Shown here piece after piece: positions 23,955 to 34,523 of a stretch of DNA of 64,000 nt (positions within the stretch are counted from its first letter, which is position 1; the number at the start of each line of letters is the position of its first letter). Location of the stretch: assembly GCA_013368375.1 (NCBI GenBank), contig JAACJP010000041.1:62001-126000 (forward strand), given 5' to 3'. Origin of the DNA: Tricholomella constricta (Eukaryota; Basidiomycota; Agaricomycetes; Agaricales; Lyophyllaceae). Under the pieces are notes generated by a model. That model ran no database searches. It saw only the letters and a list, made by a program, of their open reading frames with translations, and had not been told where the DNA came from. Both the position numbers and the translations under genes were made by a program.

Positions 23955-24335
23955 AAACACACTTTATAGCTTTGCAATGTCTTTACTGTAGGTTTGGATG
24001 TTCATCACTCAAAGATGCTCACCACATCTTCGTTCACTGTCCCTGCTTCACATCCTTGCATAATGATGCAAACAAAACTATTGTCTCGGCTACTACCACA
24101 CTATTTGATGTCTATGATGTCCCTGCCCAATATCAATCTTGCACTCTTGAGCATGCATGTCCTATCTTGCATGACTCACAGAGCTGGCCCACGGGCTACA
24201 CCATATACTATTATAATTTATGGTGTTATATCTGACATTGACAACATCACACATGATCTTACCACATCCCTGCTCTCCCTTAAGTTTGAACACTTGCGAC
24301 TCTGTATTGCAGCAACTGTTGAAACTTACCATATT
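23955..24335 (+). pseudogene. LINE (non-LTR retrotransposon) 3' relic
   Basis: The translation contains CLYCRFG then, 12 residues on, HHIFVHCPCF, the C-x2-C...H-x5-C zinc finger that ends agaricomycete LINE polyproteins. SWPTGYTIYYYNLW follows, also typical of that C-terminal region. There is no reverse transcriptase here, and stops and frame changes lie upstream, so this is a 5'-truncated dead copy. It is cut at 24335 by the LTR element, whose target duplication ATATT lies at its end. Confidence 0.55.
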
Positions 24336-24527
24336 TGTAACGGGCGTTATCGAATATGGTAGCATGCATTGTTTGTCTTTGTTTATTTTAGAAGGCGCTG
24401 GCCTGTATATAGCCAGCGCCGCTATATTAGATGAGACAGACTTAACTCATACCAATATCTACACACAATCCAATCAGCGGTTGTGTTTAGTTCGGTGTGA
24501 TTCTATAAGTCTACACCCATCCTTACA
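24336..24527 (+). repeat. 5' LTR (192 bp)
   Basis: TG...CA ends. It contains a perfect 9 bp stem GGCGCTGGC/GCCAGCGCC around a TATATA-type loop at 24394-24420. Confidence 0.85.
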
Positions 24528-24583
24528 ATTCTTTAAACACCCTTGCTTCAAGGGAACACCCCTAAAAAATCTTAATTCCACAA

Positions 24584-26353
24584 ATGTCTATTAAATATAG
24601 AAAGAAGACTTCGAAATCGAAGTCTTCTGACCGAATTCGGTCCAGCTCGGCTGCTCCAGATAACCCGCCGGGTCTCGCATCAGGAACTGGAGTCACCGGT
24701 ATCAGTGAGAAGAAGGGGTTGACGCGTGACGTGGCATCCCCCACCTATGATGATGGAAACCATCATCATGAGGGCAAGCGCGACGGCACTCACCCTCCCA
24801 GTGCAGTACTGGCAGCAACTCGAGTAATCCCAATAGAGGATTCTCAAGAAGGTCATGGTATTAGTGACTGAAAACCCCATATCTCGAAAAACCGAGGAAT
24901 GGACATGGGGAAGGAGAGGGGAGTACTTCTCCCTCCAGTCGATAACGTATCGAGAGGATTAACGAAAACGCGGGATGGTGGAACCCATCATCCCGCCATC
25001 TATGGAAAAAGTGAATTGACTGGATGTCCAGAGTCGCAATCGTCAAAGACGATGTTAACCGCAACTCAACGACAATGTTGGGCTGAAAAAAAGCCCAAGA
25101 TGGGGAGCGCCAGAGGGCCCCCGTCTTCCGCAGTAGATGACCAAGATCTACTAATAGAAAGCATAGTACTGGGAGTATGGATGCTTAGCCGGGACGGGCT
25201 GATGCCCACTTGAGACACACTAGTGAAACTAGTGAACGACACATTCGTAAAATACGTCGAGTTGCCTGATCGCGAGACAGTGATCAGGCGACACCAAGAA
25301 CTAGTAGCGGGGAACATAGTGTCCCAGCTACGACCAGGAGGAAAGACCGGAGTGACTCCACCCTGGGCTGAACTGGTGAGACGAGTAACGAAGGGCATTC
25401 AAGAATGCAAATCGGCACTCGTCCCGACCACAAGGGGTGTGCCGAGCATGCCGCCACGACTGAACAGTCAAAGCGAGCGTGGAACGGAACACCTACCACT
25501 ATCCATTGACACGGTGGAGGTGGTAAACCAAAGCCTGAGGCAGCAGCATCAGCAAGATGAGATGAGATCTCAAGCAACGAGCCAGCTGCTGGCGAAGACG
25601 CCAGTAGATCATGTTGATACAGTCGCCAACCAGGGCGACCACATGGACTTCGACGCAGGGATGCGTCCGACCACCGTTGAAGTGCACGGATGGTCAGCGC
25701 CCGTTGGGGCGCAGATGACGACGCCAGCCATTCGAAGGCTGGCATCTGTTAACTATTGCGCGCCATTGGAGCCGATAGATCATATTAAACTACCTGGCGG
25801 GGCTCACCTGAGTGCCATCGACCAACCACTGCGACTCAGAAAGCATGCACAATGTGCCGCTGAGAACGAGTGTTTGAAATTGCCTTCTCCGAGAATAGAG
25901 ATGGCAGGTGGCGAGGATGGCATACCCATGATGCCGGAGCAGCGCGATGGAATCATCGGTGGCATACCCATGACGCCGGAGCAGCACGATGGAATCATCG
26001 CCACTGTGAATGTCCCAGGAGCCGAATTCGTGCTACAGCGAATGAGGACAGATGCTTTGTACGGGCAGCCCTGGACTATGGGACACCCAGGGCAGGATCC
26101 TTGGGGACAAGTGCGGGACGGTCAGGAATTACGACAGCCCCAGAAACATCGGCAATGGCAGCAGGAACGACGCCCACTCCAGGTCTCAGGGCTGGGGTTG
26201 GCAGTACGAGTAAGGGACCGCCCGCAAATACGGGAGGGCCCAATAACCAGGCACGGGGAGGTCAGTGGCGATGAGCCAGATGATCCCATGGATGGCTCGA
26301 CTTCAGGGCGAGCATCGGGATTGGAGGACGGCGAGGTGGAAAGCGCGGCGTGA
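24584..26353 (+). pseudogene. Gag-like ORF with two in-frame TGA codons
   Basis: One frame of 590 codons runs from ATG 24584 to TGA 26351-26353, interrupted only by TGA at 24869-24871 and at 25211-25213. The first part is basic and Ser-rich (KKTSKSKSSDRIRSS). The middle has a plausible folded segment (FVKYVELPDRETVIRRHQE). Near 25918-26000 a 42 bp unit is tandemly duplicated, giving GIPMMPEQRDGII followed by GIPMTPEQHDGII. There is no zinc knuckle. I call it gag-like only from its place in an LTR element; no family is recognised. Confidence 0.5.
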
Positions 26354-26523
26354 GCGGCGCTAGGGGCGGGACAACGACACCGCCCACGAAAAAAAACCCA
26401 TAGATATATAAAACTATATGTCTACACACTATAAGATGACAGGTAGAGGACTTTGAGAAGTCCGCTGCCCAAACAACGGGATTAGGATAGATCGAGCCCG
26501 GGGCTCAATCTAGAGGGGGAGAG

Positions 26524-26714
26524 TGTAACGGGCGTTACCGAATATGGTAGCATGCATTGTTTGTCTTTGTTTATTTTAGAAGGCGCTGGCCTGTATATAG
26601 CCAGCGCCGCTATATTAGATGAGACAGACTTAACCATACCAATATCTACACACAATCTAATCAGTGGTCTTGTTTAGTTCAGTGTGATTCTATAAGTCTA
26701 CACCCATCCTTACA
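26524..26714 (+). repeat. 3' LTR (191 bp)
   Basis: Same sequence as the 24336-24527 LTR with a few substitutions, preceded by a purine-rich tract and followed by the ATATT duplication. Confidence 0.85.
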
Positions 26715-26721
26715 ATATTCA

Positions 26722-26905
26722 TGTGACCCATCACATGATAGATTCTTATCAAATGGTCTGTGCACTACATTTTATCCCCTAACTCCGATGGTCTGTGCGC
26801 CATCTCTGTAGTATAAATAGCACACCAATATGTCGTATATCGGTGTGGAATTACATTCCTAGTACTTAGTCACTCACAGCCTCAAGCCTAGCTAACCAGC
26901 TAACA
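26722..26905 (+). repeat. Putative copia-type 5' LTR
   Basis: Starts TGTGACCCATCACATG, contains AGTATAAATAG (TATA-type, about 26812-26822) and ends CTAACA. About 290 bp downstream a copia gag frame begins. No partner LTR was found in the window, so the boundaries are a guess. Confidence 0.3.
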
Positions 26906-27196
26906 CTCTTGGTAAGTTGTATAGCCTTTCCGCTGTGCACAATGTGCTGGCCCTTTTATTAGGTTATGGGCCCCGGTAGCCGTCGTCAGCGCCCTCTGTG
27001 GCTGCAGACTTGACAGGCTTGCCGGCTTACCACTAGAGTAAAATCTCTGAATGCTCTCGCCTTATGGCTGAGAAAATTCTTAGATATTCTCTATATTGTG
27101 TTGCTTGATGTGCATGAGCTTTTTGCTCAAACATCTCACTTCTATTGGACAAGATGCTGATTGCGCTTCCTTGCAGCACTACAAATCGCATCAAAC

Positions 27197-28072
27197 ATGT
27201 CTGCCAACTTCGCTACCCTCGTCCCCGTTTTCAACGGCACCCACTGGGCTCAATGGTCTTCTGCTATACAGGATTACCTTCGTTCTCAAGCCCTTTGGCA
27301 ACTTGTCAAAGGCGGCAACCCACGTCCTGAAGTACAAACAGGGTCTGATGGTAAAAACCTCCCCAAAACTAAGGAACATCGTGAATAGGACAACAAGGAT
27401 GACCAGGCCCTTGGCATTATTCGTTTCAGGGTATCTCCAGAGATCAAGAACCAGATCAGTGGTGATACCTCTGAGGAGTTCTGGGAAGCTCTTGAGAATG
27501 CGTATTCGAAGCCTGGTGCTTCGTTACTCTTTGGAGATTTCCAGAAGGCCATATTGTTCAGACTCTCAGGGTCTTCCAACCCTGAACCAGAGATAGGCAA
27601 GCTCAACCTCCTGTTGGAGCACCTTAGGGCCAATCAGGTCGATCTCCCTGAGTTTGTGAAAGCGATGATCCTCATGTCTGCAATTCCCCAGAAATGGGAC
27701 ACCATATCTGCCACCCTTCTCCAAACCACGGAGAAGGACAAACTCATGTTCAGCGCCGTAAAGGCTGCTATAATGACGGAGTTTAACCAGCACAACTCTG
27801 CCCCAGGTAATTCCCAGACGGCTAACAAGATGTCAGCTGTCAAACATAAAGGGAAGGACCCTGCCTGGAAAGATCAAACTTCTGGTGGTAACACCGAGAA
27901 TAAAGACAAGAAGGGCAAACGAGGCAAGCACGGTGGCAAATCAGTTAAAGAAAAGCAGGATAAACAGGATCTTCACTCCCTCAGCAGCAAGCTCTTCCAG
28001 CGTCCAGGGTGTGTCTTTCATCGCTTCCAACTGCCTTCCCACCCAGCATCCAAACACAGCTGGAAGGCATGA
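27197..28072 (+). pseudogene. Ty1/copia gag relic
   Basis: Starts MSANFATLVPVFNGTHWAQW, the classic copia gag N-terminus, continues with LRSQALWQLVKGG and, after a TAG at 27386-27388 in the same frame, DDQALGIIRFRVSPEIK and the helical gag core (FWEALENAYSKPG and LLLEHLRANQVDLPEFVKA). Relatives have Trp at the stop position (HRE-W-DN), so TGG has become TAG. A Lys-rich tail follows, but no zinc knuckle, protease, integrase or RT is present downstream. It is a truncated, inactive copy. Confidence 0.75.
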
Positions 28073-28139
28073 AGAATGGAGCACTGTCCGCAAGAAAGGT
28101 AGGCCAGCCCTCAGTGCTGGTGTATTGCGTGGGCGGTAG

Positions 28140-29761
28140 CCAGTGACAGGTAAAGGGCCTGCTGCCCAGATCTGGTGCAAGGCACTGTGTCGAGCCTTTG
28201 AGCATGCCTTATTCTGAGACCCCTCCATGCTGCTGTGTGTGGCAGTCACAGGGTCTATTGAGGGCTTGCACGGGAGTGAGGGCTAGGTAAGGGACACTGC
28301 TTTGGCAGGGGACACACAGCCTGGTGCATAGATGCCTGGTGAGGTGAGGTGTCCAATCCAACTCCATCACCTTCATTGCAGCTGTCTGGAAGCTCTGAGT
28401 TAGCCGCCATAGCCATGCGCAGAAGCAGCTTGATGCAAAGTGGTGTTTTGACGTCGATGAATGCTGAGGAGAACAGGGAGAACAAAGTACCAGAGTGAGT
28501 TTATGATAAATGAGGACATACAATAATGCAACCTAGGAGGAACACACCTGCAGTTCCATGGCACGAGTGATCACAAACAACCAGCACACCTGTTCAAGTC
28601 AAAGTTCAGTGCTGAAAAAGGAAAGAAAATGTTAGCCATCTGGAATGCAAGGGTACACCAAAATGGAACATAGACATGGTGGGCTGCCCGGTATCTATAG
28701 GTAAGGCATGCTGTATTAGCAAACAACTTGCATTTTAGCCCTGGTGAGCAAGAATCTGTGCTATGGATTATGAGAAAGTTAACGCACAGGCATGCGAGAG
28801 AAAAATTTGAAAGACATGCTGAATTGGCAGACCACTGTGTGCCCATGGGTGGGGCTTGCTGTGCAGTCCCCCAAATCCACAGAGAAGGAAGCATAGAAGA
28901 AAAGAAGAGAAATTACCTCAGAGTTTGACTTGGTGAGGATTAGCGGTCGTGTAGAGCAGATGAAGGTTACCATTTTCCCATGCATTGAGCACCTAAGGTG
29001 CATCAGACCAGCCCTGAATGATGCCAAACTGGGACAATTCACCTGATCTGGTCAGTTCATGCAAGTGACAATCTGAGGTGCCGAACTTGGTCAGAGGTGC
29101 TGAACCCATTGTGAACACGGTCAAGAACTGACAATAAATCACCTCTAGAAGGACTCAGAACTTGGAAAGCTGAAATACATTCTTCAAGGTATGTAACAGA
29201 ACTATGCTTGAGGTACAAGCTTGCACCAATATCAATGGAGAAGTTTTGCCCATTCTTATAGTGGCATCAATGTAACAAATCGGTGATTGGCATGTCTCAA
29301 TGCTCTCTCATTCTAAACTCTTCCTCGGAAACCATGTCAGATGATGAAGACAACACAGGGATGGAGAACAATGAAATCAAATCACAAAGGTATTATCGAA
29401 GGTGAGTTTTATGCTTCTTATATTACAAGGACGAACAAGTATGGGTTGAGTACAGAAACAAGTCAGAATGTCAGGACGTAGCCAGAATACGCATAGCAAG
29501 ATTCAGAGCACAAAGGTATGTTATATTAATTATGAATGTCTTTCTTGTAGGTGACACCTCCTCTTAGAAAAGAAGTGCAAATTGCGCAAGATGAACTGGT
29601 AAAGAGGTGTTGAGATGAGGAACAACGGTGACCCATTCTCCAATTTATACCATGCAACAAAATATATTCAACAGTTATCACAAATAGAAAGCAGAAAGGT
29701 ATATCTATCCTTTTCAGCTAGTTGAAAGGTTGCTGATTTATATGTACCACCATCCACACTC
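28140..29761. other. Repeat-island interior, nothing recognised
   Basis: AT-rich with only short frames on both strands and no repeat termini that I can pair. Confidence 0.4.
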
Positions 29762-30184
29762 ATGGCTAATTCTCTGACCAAAAGTAATTCTGGTGATGGC
29801 ACTGATTGCCGAGCTGCAAAGCTCACGCTGCACCAAAAGGATAATGCTCTGCTCCTGCACCCAGATTTCTTGGCTTTTGAGGACCATTTTTATTTCGACA
29901 ACTATGATGGGATAGCTCCTCGCACATCAATCACTGGGGTGAAGCAGTCCACGGTTCCTCCCAAACTCAATATTTTGTTTGGTCAATTTGACATGCCAGA
30001 AGAACAAGATGCTATCACTACTGATGATGCAGTCACCAACAATGTGATGCATTATGAATTCCTTCAAGAGATGCAAATCAACGTCCAGACCTGGAGTTGT
30101 GCCTTCTGTGATATATCTAATTGGACGACAGCACTGGAAACTTCTTATAAAGGTGCTCAAGATTCTGACTCTCTTGATTCCTAG
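29762..30184 (+). CDS. Unrecognised ORF in the repeat island
   Basis: A single 140-codon frame starting MANSLTKSNSGDG with normal amino-acid composition and a short Cys pair (WSCAFCDIS). I find no family. It lies inside the inverted-repeat island, about 160 bp upstream of a solo LTR in opposite orientation. It may be an exon of a transposon gene or a chance frame. Confidence 0.3.
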   Translation: MANSLTKSNSGDGTDCRAAKLTLHQKDNALLLHPDFLAFEDHFYFDNYDGIAPRTSITGVKQSTVPPKLNILFGQFDMPEEQDAITTDDAVTNNVMHYEFLQEMQINVQTWSCAFCDISNWTTALETSYKGAQDSDSLDS

Positions 30185-30343
30185 GTTGCAGATGTGTGGG
30201 GGCATGCAGCAGAGGGTCGGATGCTGCTTTCTTGATTGAAACAGATAGAGGGGCAGTTACCGTATGGGATGTGAAAGATTCAGGAGATATGGCATGTCCA
30301 GTCAGAGCTCATCGAGATCCTCATACACGACTACAACAACACT

Positions 30344-30540
30344 TGTAAGGATGGGGTTAGACTTATAAGTTCACACCAGATTAAACATGACCACTGATTG
30401 GATTGTGTGTAGATGTAGGTATGGTTTAAGTCTACCGATTATATAATACCAAGGTGCTGGCTATATATATATGGCCAGCACCTTTAGAAATAAATAATGA
30501 CAAACAACAATCACTACCATATTTGGTAACGCCTGTTACA
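30344..30540 (-). repeat. Solo LTR, diverged relative of the 24336 family
   Basis: On the minus strand it starts TGTAACAGGCGTTACC and ends CCTTACA, aligning along its length with the LTRs at 24336 and 26524. It is bounded by a perfect ACACT duplication (30339-30343 and 30541-30545), so it is a genuine past insertion that recombined to a solo LTR. It keeps the internal hairpin (30451-30484) with paired changes. Confidence 0.85.
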
Positions 30541-30621
30541 ACACTTTTCTATGCTCACTTGTCACAAATACTGCTTACAGAGAAAGACACATCAAACACA
30601 ATGAGAATGGGCTACTTGTAT

Positions 30622-31451
30622 TCAGCCTTTAAGGACAGTGCACATTGTGGTCGCGGTAACCCGTTGAACTAGTCCCTGATCCAACACTGCCTGGTAGGCC
30701 TCATGTGCCTGCTGTTCTGTATCAAAGTGCACAGGGTTTCTGCCAGGTATACTGATCATGTTTGCGGCAATTCCATCCCTCAGGAGCCATAGATTAGCAC
30801 AGAAATGCAAAGAATGTGTTTAGACTTACGAGCCATGGAAAACCCCAGGATCATAGCCAATGATAATTGCATACCACTTGAATGAGGCTTTCGATGGAGA
30901 GAAACCTGTGTTAGTTTGAATTTGGGGATAAATTAGAGTTTACTTTACCTGCCAGTGAGGATGGGCAGCTCAGCAGAGATTCCCAGTCGGTGAGGACATC
31001 TGACATACCGGAGCATGTGTCTTGTGGGCTATGGGGTGGTGTACTTGCTCGAGGACCTAAATAATGTACAGGAGGTGATCAGCTCCTTGAATTTCACATA
31101 TCAGCTGGGTAACATACCTTTCGCTTCAGCATCGGTGCCTGTATCTGCAAGAGGGTAATCCAACAAGGAACCACGTGGTGAATCTAATAAGGTCAATATG
31201 GCTTGTTGACGAGGGAAGAAAACCTTATGTGTTGGGGTCGGGGCAATGCATTGAAAAGCTACAGTAAGGTGAGATCGCGTGAGTTGCTGCATGGCTTATG
31301 CGGAAAAGCAACATACCAGCCTGTGCTGTAGTCAGCACCACCTGTACTGTATTGAGGAGACGATGCAGAGTGCAAGAGAGTCACAAAACTCATGAGAGGG
31401 CTCATGTTTACCTGCAAAAAGAGGGTCAGGCTGGAGAGATTTCCTCGACAT
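30622..31451 (-). CDS. Viroplasmin/RNase H1-N-like domain protein
   Basis: Six exons in transcript order: 31412-31451, 31317-31325 (9 nt), 31118-31258, 30949-31056, 30830-30905 and 30622-30778, giving an uninterrupted 176 aa. The N-terminal ~100 residues are Pro/Ser-rich. The C-terminal domain has FKWYAIIIGYDPGVF, then IPGRNPVHFDTEQQAHEAY and GLVQRVT. This is the spacing of the caulimovirus viroplasmin / RNase H1 N-terminal hybrid-binding domain (WYxxxxGxxPGVF, a central PG, aromatic-T-x2-QA-x2-AY). In known proteins that fold binds RNA:DNA hybrids. No RNase H catalytic domain follows. All splice phases agree, which is unusual for a decayed repeat region and suggests a live or recently live gene. 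The 9 nt exon is the weakest join. Confidence 0.55.
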
Positions 31452-31764
31452 AGTGGAAGAAGGATGCGGAGGATTTTCTATTGGCTAAAATGGGGCATCA
31501 ATTTATGGTGAAGCAAAAACAAGGCATCAATCGGTAGTCGCTTAACACATGTCGAATTGCATAGAGTACATACCTGAACGCCATGACATCGGGCAGATCC
31601 TGCATGGCAAGGTAACAGTCCATTGATCATGAAAATAACCACATGTTATCAGCACACACAAATAATGGCAAAGAGATCAAGTAGCACTAATATACTTAAA
31701 TTTAGCTGAGTGTTAAGTGGAAAGAGTGAATTTGACATGGCCTTTGTCTGCCATCCTTCTTACC

Positions 31765-32351
31765 ATGCCCAAACAATGGTCGACCTCCAAGCAGTTTTCA
31801 TGGCTCAAAGACTACATACCTGAGTTTATTGAGGCTCAGGCAAAAGCGACGATGGACCACCTTCACAACAAAGTTGCCGAGGCCTGGTTCCAGAAGTGGC
31901 CAGAACTCCTGGACAAAAAGAGTCATGTCATTACGGTCAACAGCCAAAAAGATGTCAGTTCATCAGGCAGCAGATTTTAAGGAAGTACTCACCTTTTTTT
32001 TTGGCAGCAAATTAAGGGGTGGTTTTCTTGGAATGTAAGCCTGCAAAATGAAGCAAAAGCAGCGCATCAGCTGAAGACGCGTCCAGACAGAAACAAAAGT
32101 CAAAATCTGTGTGCATTCTGCATGCTGTTGATACATACCAGCGCCTGTATAGAGATAAGACATGGGTTGCAATAGCGAAAGCCATTCAGAAGGCTGGCTT
32201 GATCAACTGAAGTACACGCCTGGGTCTTATCAAAGATATTCTCCAGAAAATGTGGCAAGAGGAGACACCCAAAGTAAAGAAATTGGTGGCAGAGTACATA
32301 GAGGAACAAAAGCAGGCCAAGAAAGCTGCCCTTGACAATGAATCTGACTGA
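31765..32351 (+). pseudogene. Transposon-associated ORF (Trp-rich, KWPE motif), partly modelled
   Basis: The first exon, 31765-31953, encodes MPKQWSTSKQFSWLKDYIPE and AWFQKWPELL. A phase-0 intron leads to 32008-32034 (QIKGWFSWN). A later block ending at 32351 encodes ILQKMWQEETPKVKKLV and a basic C-terminus. This order (tryptophan-rich start, KWPE, later W-x-EETPxVK) is one I associate with repetitive ORFs in agaricomycete genomes, of unknown function. The link between the second block and the last is not resolved, and a TGA lies between them, so it is probably damaged. Confidence 0.4.
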
Positions 32352-34104
32352 GAATGAGGACAAACGGTCACCTGAAGATTATCACTAGTGTGTATGTCTA
32401 TTTTGTCATCAATGTGCAGATGTTTAGGCTTGCCAAACAGTGCCATTCAGCAGTTTCTGTCAGTTATGAACAATTTTCTTTAAACCGCTGCCAAGGCAAC
32501 AGGATGGGTCATTTACCTTATAGCTGCCGGCCCAACCCCAATCGCTCAAGTATCGAGTAAGTGACATTTCCCATATGTGTGCCCAAAGTGACCACTTATT
32601 CCAGGCAGTACTTTGGTCCAACCTCCCTGGCTGGCCGTTGTGATCTGAACGCAAATCTAAGCTCAGAAACCAAACACACAACCATAGATCACCCCAGCTG
32701 TACCTAGGCACGATGGGAAACTGTGAAACATCTCCAGGCATGATGTGATGCCAAAAGCACGCTGTATCTGTTATAATGCAGAAGTGTCGCCAATGTCTGC
32801 ATATGCCCCATCTCCACATTGCAACGTCCTCGTTGCAGCCCTCAAGTCCATCACCTTTACTACCCTCCAGCACCGAGAAAACTGGGTAAAAACAGTTGGA
32901 GGTGTTGGAAACAGAAAAAGCACTTTAAAAAGCACCGCAAGGGTGCTGGTGCATGGAGAGTGTTGATTAGATTTGAAAAGAAGAGCCGGTATCGGAAGCC
33001 ACAGGTGGAGGGTGTTGTTTATTGGTGTCAGTGGTAGGTAGACTGCTTCAATTACCAGAAGCAGACGGTGATCCAGACAGACAGTTGTGAGTATGAATGC
33101 CACTGTCATTACCAAATGGAGGTGTTTCCCTCAGTGAGTCTCATGGTATGGTGGAAAAGACTGGATAGGTAGGATAATCTATCATACATGTACATCATGG
33201 TCTATATATAGTTTTCTGTATGTCGCACAGACCACGCCTCATGGAGGCCACAATGCACACCTGCAATGTTCGGGCAACCCGCGCTCTTGATGCAGCATTG
33301 ATGGCCCACACTCAAAGGAAGGCAGGATTGGCAACGCCGGCCCCACCTATGCTGGATCTGGATGTCCTCTAATGCATTGAAAAGCATGGAACACTGCCTT
33401 TCCGGACTTCTTTGGCAAAGCCATCACTGGCCCACCTATATTCCCACTCTCAGCCTCATCTGCACGAGCTGACCGCACCCTGCCTCCACCAAATAAAATG
33501 AAGACGTAGGTGCTCATGTCCTCCTGTTTGTATAATGATGCTGACACCACTCAATGCAGGCACACAAAATTGTAAAGTGACTGTAGTATACATAACCTCT
33601 GAAAGACTTGCATATCCTCACGTGTCTGCCAGTGTAATACACCTAGTTCATAAAATGTGCATATATTACCCTCCCCTCGCGTCTCTTAGTGCAATGTGGT
33701 TCAAAAAAATAGTACTCTCCCATTGCATTTGCCAACTTGCATGGACTTGGTAGAAAAATCAAGTTAGAACTAACAAGGACAAACCTTGCTAAAGTTGCAA
33801 ATAGTTGCAAATAGTCACAAATAGTTGCAAATAGTTCACAGACAAGGCTCCTTACCCTAAGAGTTTACATTTGAAAGTCCAAAAATGTTTCACACATCAG
33901 TGGCAGATAGCTGATAGGAATAGGTGACATTGAGTGCAGCAGGTGGACTTGTGCGCAATAATCAAGAATCGCGGCAAAAAACAGCTATCTTCAAATTGAA
34001 TAATAATTTAGGTGAACAAAGATAAATAAATGGGAAAAGAAAGAGAGTTCTTGGCATTGTAGAGGACGATAACAATAGGCATGCCGTTGTCATTTACATT
34101 GCTC
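32352..34104. other. Repeat-island interior, no gene supported
   Basis: Contains a 44-codon frame at 33241-33372 placed about 35 bp after a TATA-like CTATATATAG (33202-33211). Near 33796-33835 is a short array of the 12-mer GTTGCAAATA(G/T) and variants. Neither is enough to call a gene. Confidence 0.35.
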
Positions 34105-34259
34105 TCAATATTCAATGTCACACTGTGGGCATAAGCCGATATAAGCGTCAGATATATTTTGAAATTTCGGATATATGTTGAATTTATTTGATACTAGACC
34201 CATTATTAAAATATATTCAAAATAAAATCTCCAATGTTTTCGGCTTCCCCTTGCGGTGT
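34105..34259 (-). repeat. Right inverted repeat of the 11 kb island
   Basis: Reverse complement begins ACACCGCAAGGGGAAGCCG and tracks the left repeat at 23267-23410. Confidence 0.65.
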
Positions 34260-34433
34260 CAGGGGTTTAGAACACATGCAAAATTCAAGAACTCTTGGCA
34301 TCGTGCAGTATGGCAATGGAAGGGATATTGATGCTAAGCCGCACAGTGATCAACGAGCAAGCGGCTTTTCGCCCAACCGGTATTCCAAAATGCTCAGGCT
34401 GAGCATAATCACCTAACCAACAACTGCACTACT

Positions 34434-34522
34434 TTGCAAAACCCAACTGCAAAATATCACTGGCAGCAACTATTAGTTACTTTTGCAAAACACTTGAACT
34501 GATATTTGCAGTTGGGTTTTGC
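34434..34522. repeat. Short foldback element (MITE-like)
   Basis: TGCAAAACCCAACTGC...ATATC at 34434-34457 is mirrored by GATATTTGCAGTTGGGTTTT at 34500 onward with one base missing, leaving a 42 bp centre. It lies just before the gypsy relic. Confidence 0.5.
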
Positions 34523-34523
34523 A

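Larger units (their letters stand above)
24336..26714 (+). mobile_element. Non-autonomous LTR retrotransposon (gag-like ORF only)
   Basis: Near-identical LTRs at 24336-24527 and 26524-26714 start TGTAACGGGCGTTA and end CCTTACA. The element is flanked by a perfect 5 bp duplication ATATT (24331-24335 and 26715-26719). A purine tract (AGAGGGGGAGAG) directly precedes the 3' LTR. The 2.0 kb interior has a single long frame and no protease, integrase or reverse transcriptase, so it must have moved with enzymes from another element. Confidence 0.85.
23267..34259. mobile_element. ~11 kb island bounded by long inverted repeats (candidate large DNA transposon)
   Basis: The left end begins ACACCGCGGGAGCCGAAAA and the right end, read on the minus strand, begins ACACCGCAAGGGGAAGCCG. 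Similarity continues inward for about 140 bp (shared AT-rich blocks TTGAATATATTTTAATA and AATAAATTCAACATATATC, and later CAGTGT). I see no convincing target-site duplication and no transposase. The interior holds a LINE relic, a 2.4 kb LTR element, a copia gag relic, a solo LTR, a short viroplasmin-like gene and a transposon-associated ORF. It may be a non-autonomous or decayed large DNA transposon filled by later insertions, or two related MITE-like ends in opposite orientation. Confidence 0.5.

Noticed and set aside
25790..26004. CRISPR-like short repeats in the 25.9 kb region
   Set aside because: Only two units of 42 bp with in-frame coding and no spacers; this is a eukaryotic genome.
24584..26353. 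Selenocysteine or reassigned UGA in the gag-like ORF
   Set aside because: No common context or stem-loop at the two TGA codons there, and CpG deamination explains them more simply.
28209..29042. Minus-strand ORFs in the repeat island as genes
   Set aside because: No motif, no consistent splice phases, and frames of a length expected by chance.
33241..33372. 44-codon ORF after a TATA-like box
   Set aside because: Too short, no homology recognised, and no supporting exons.
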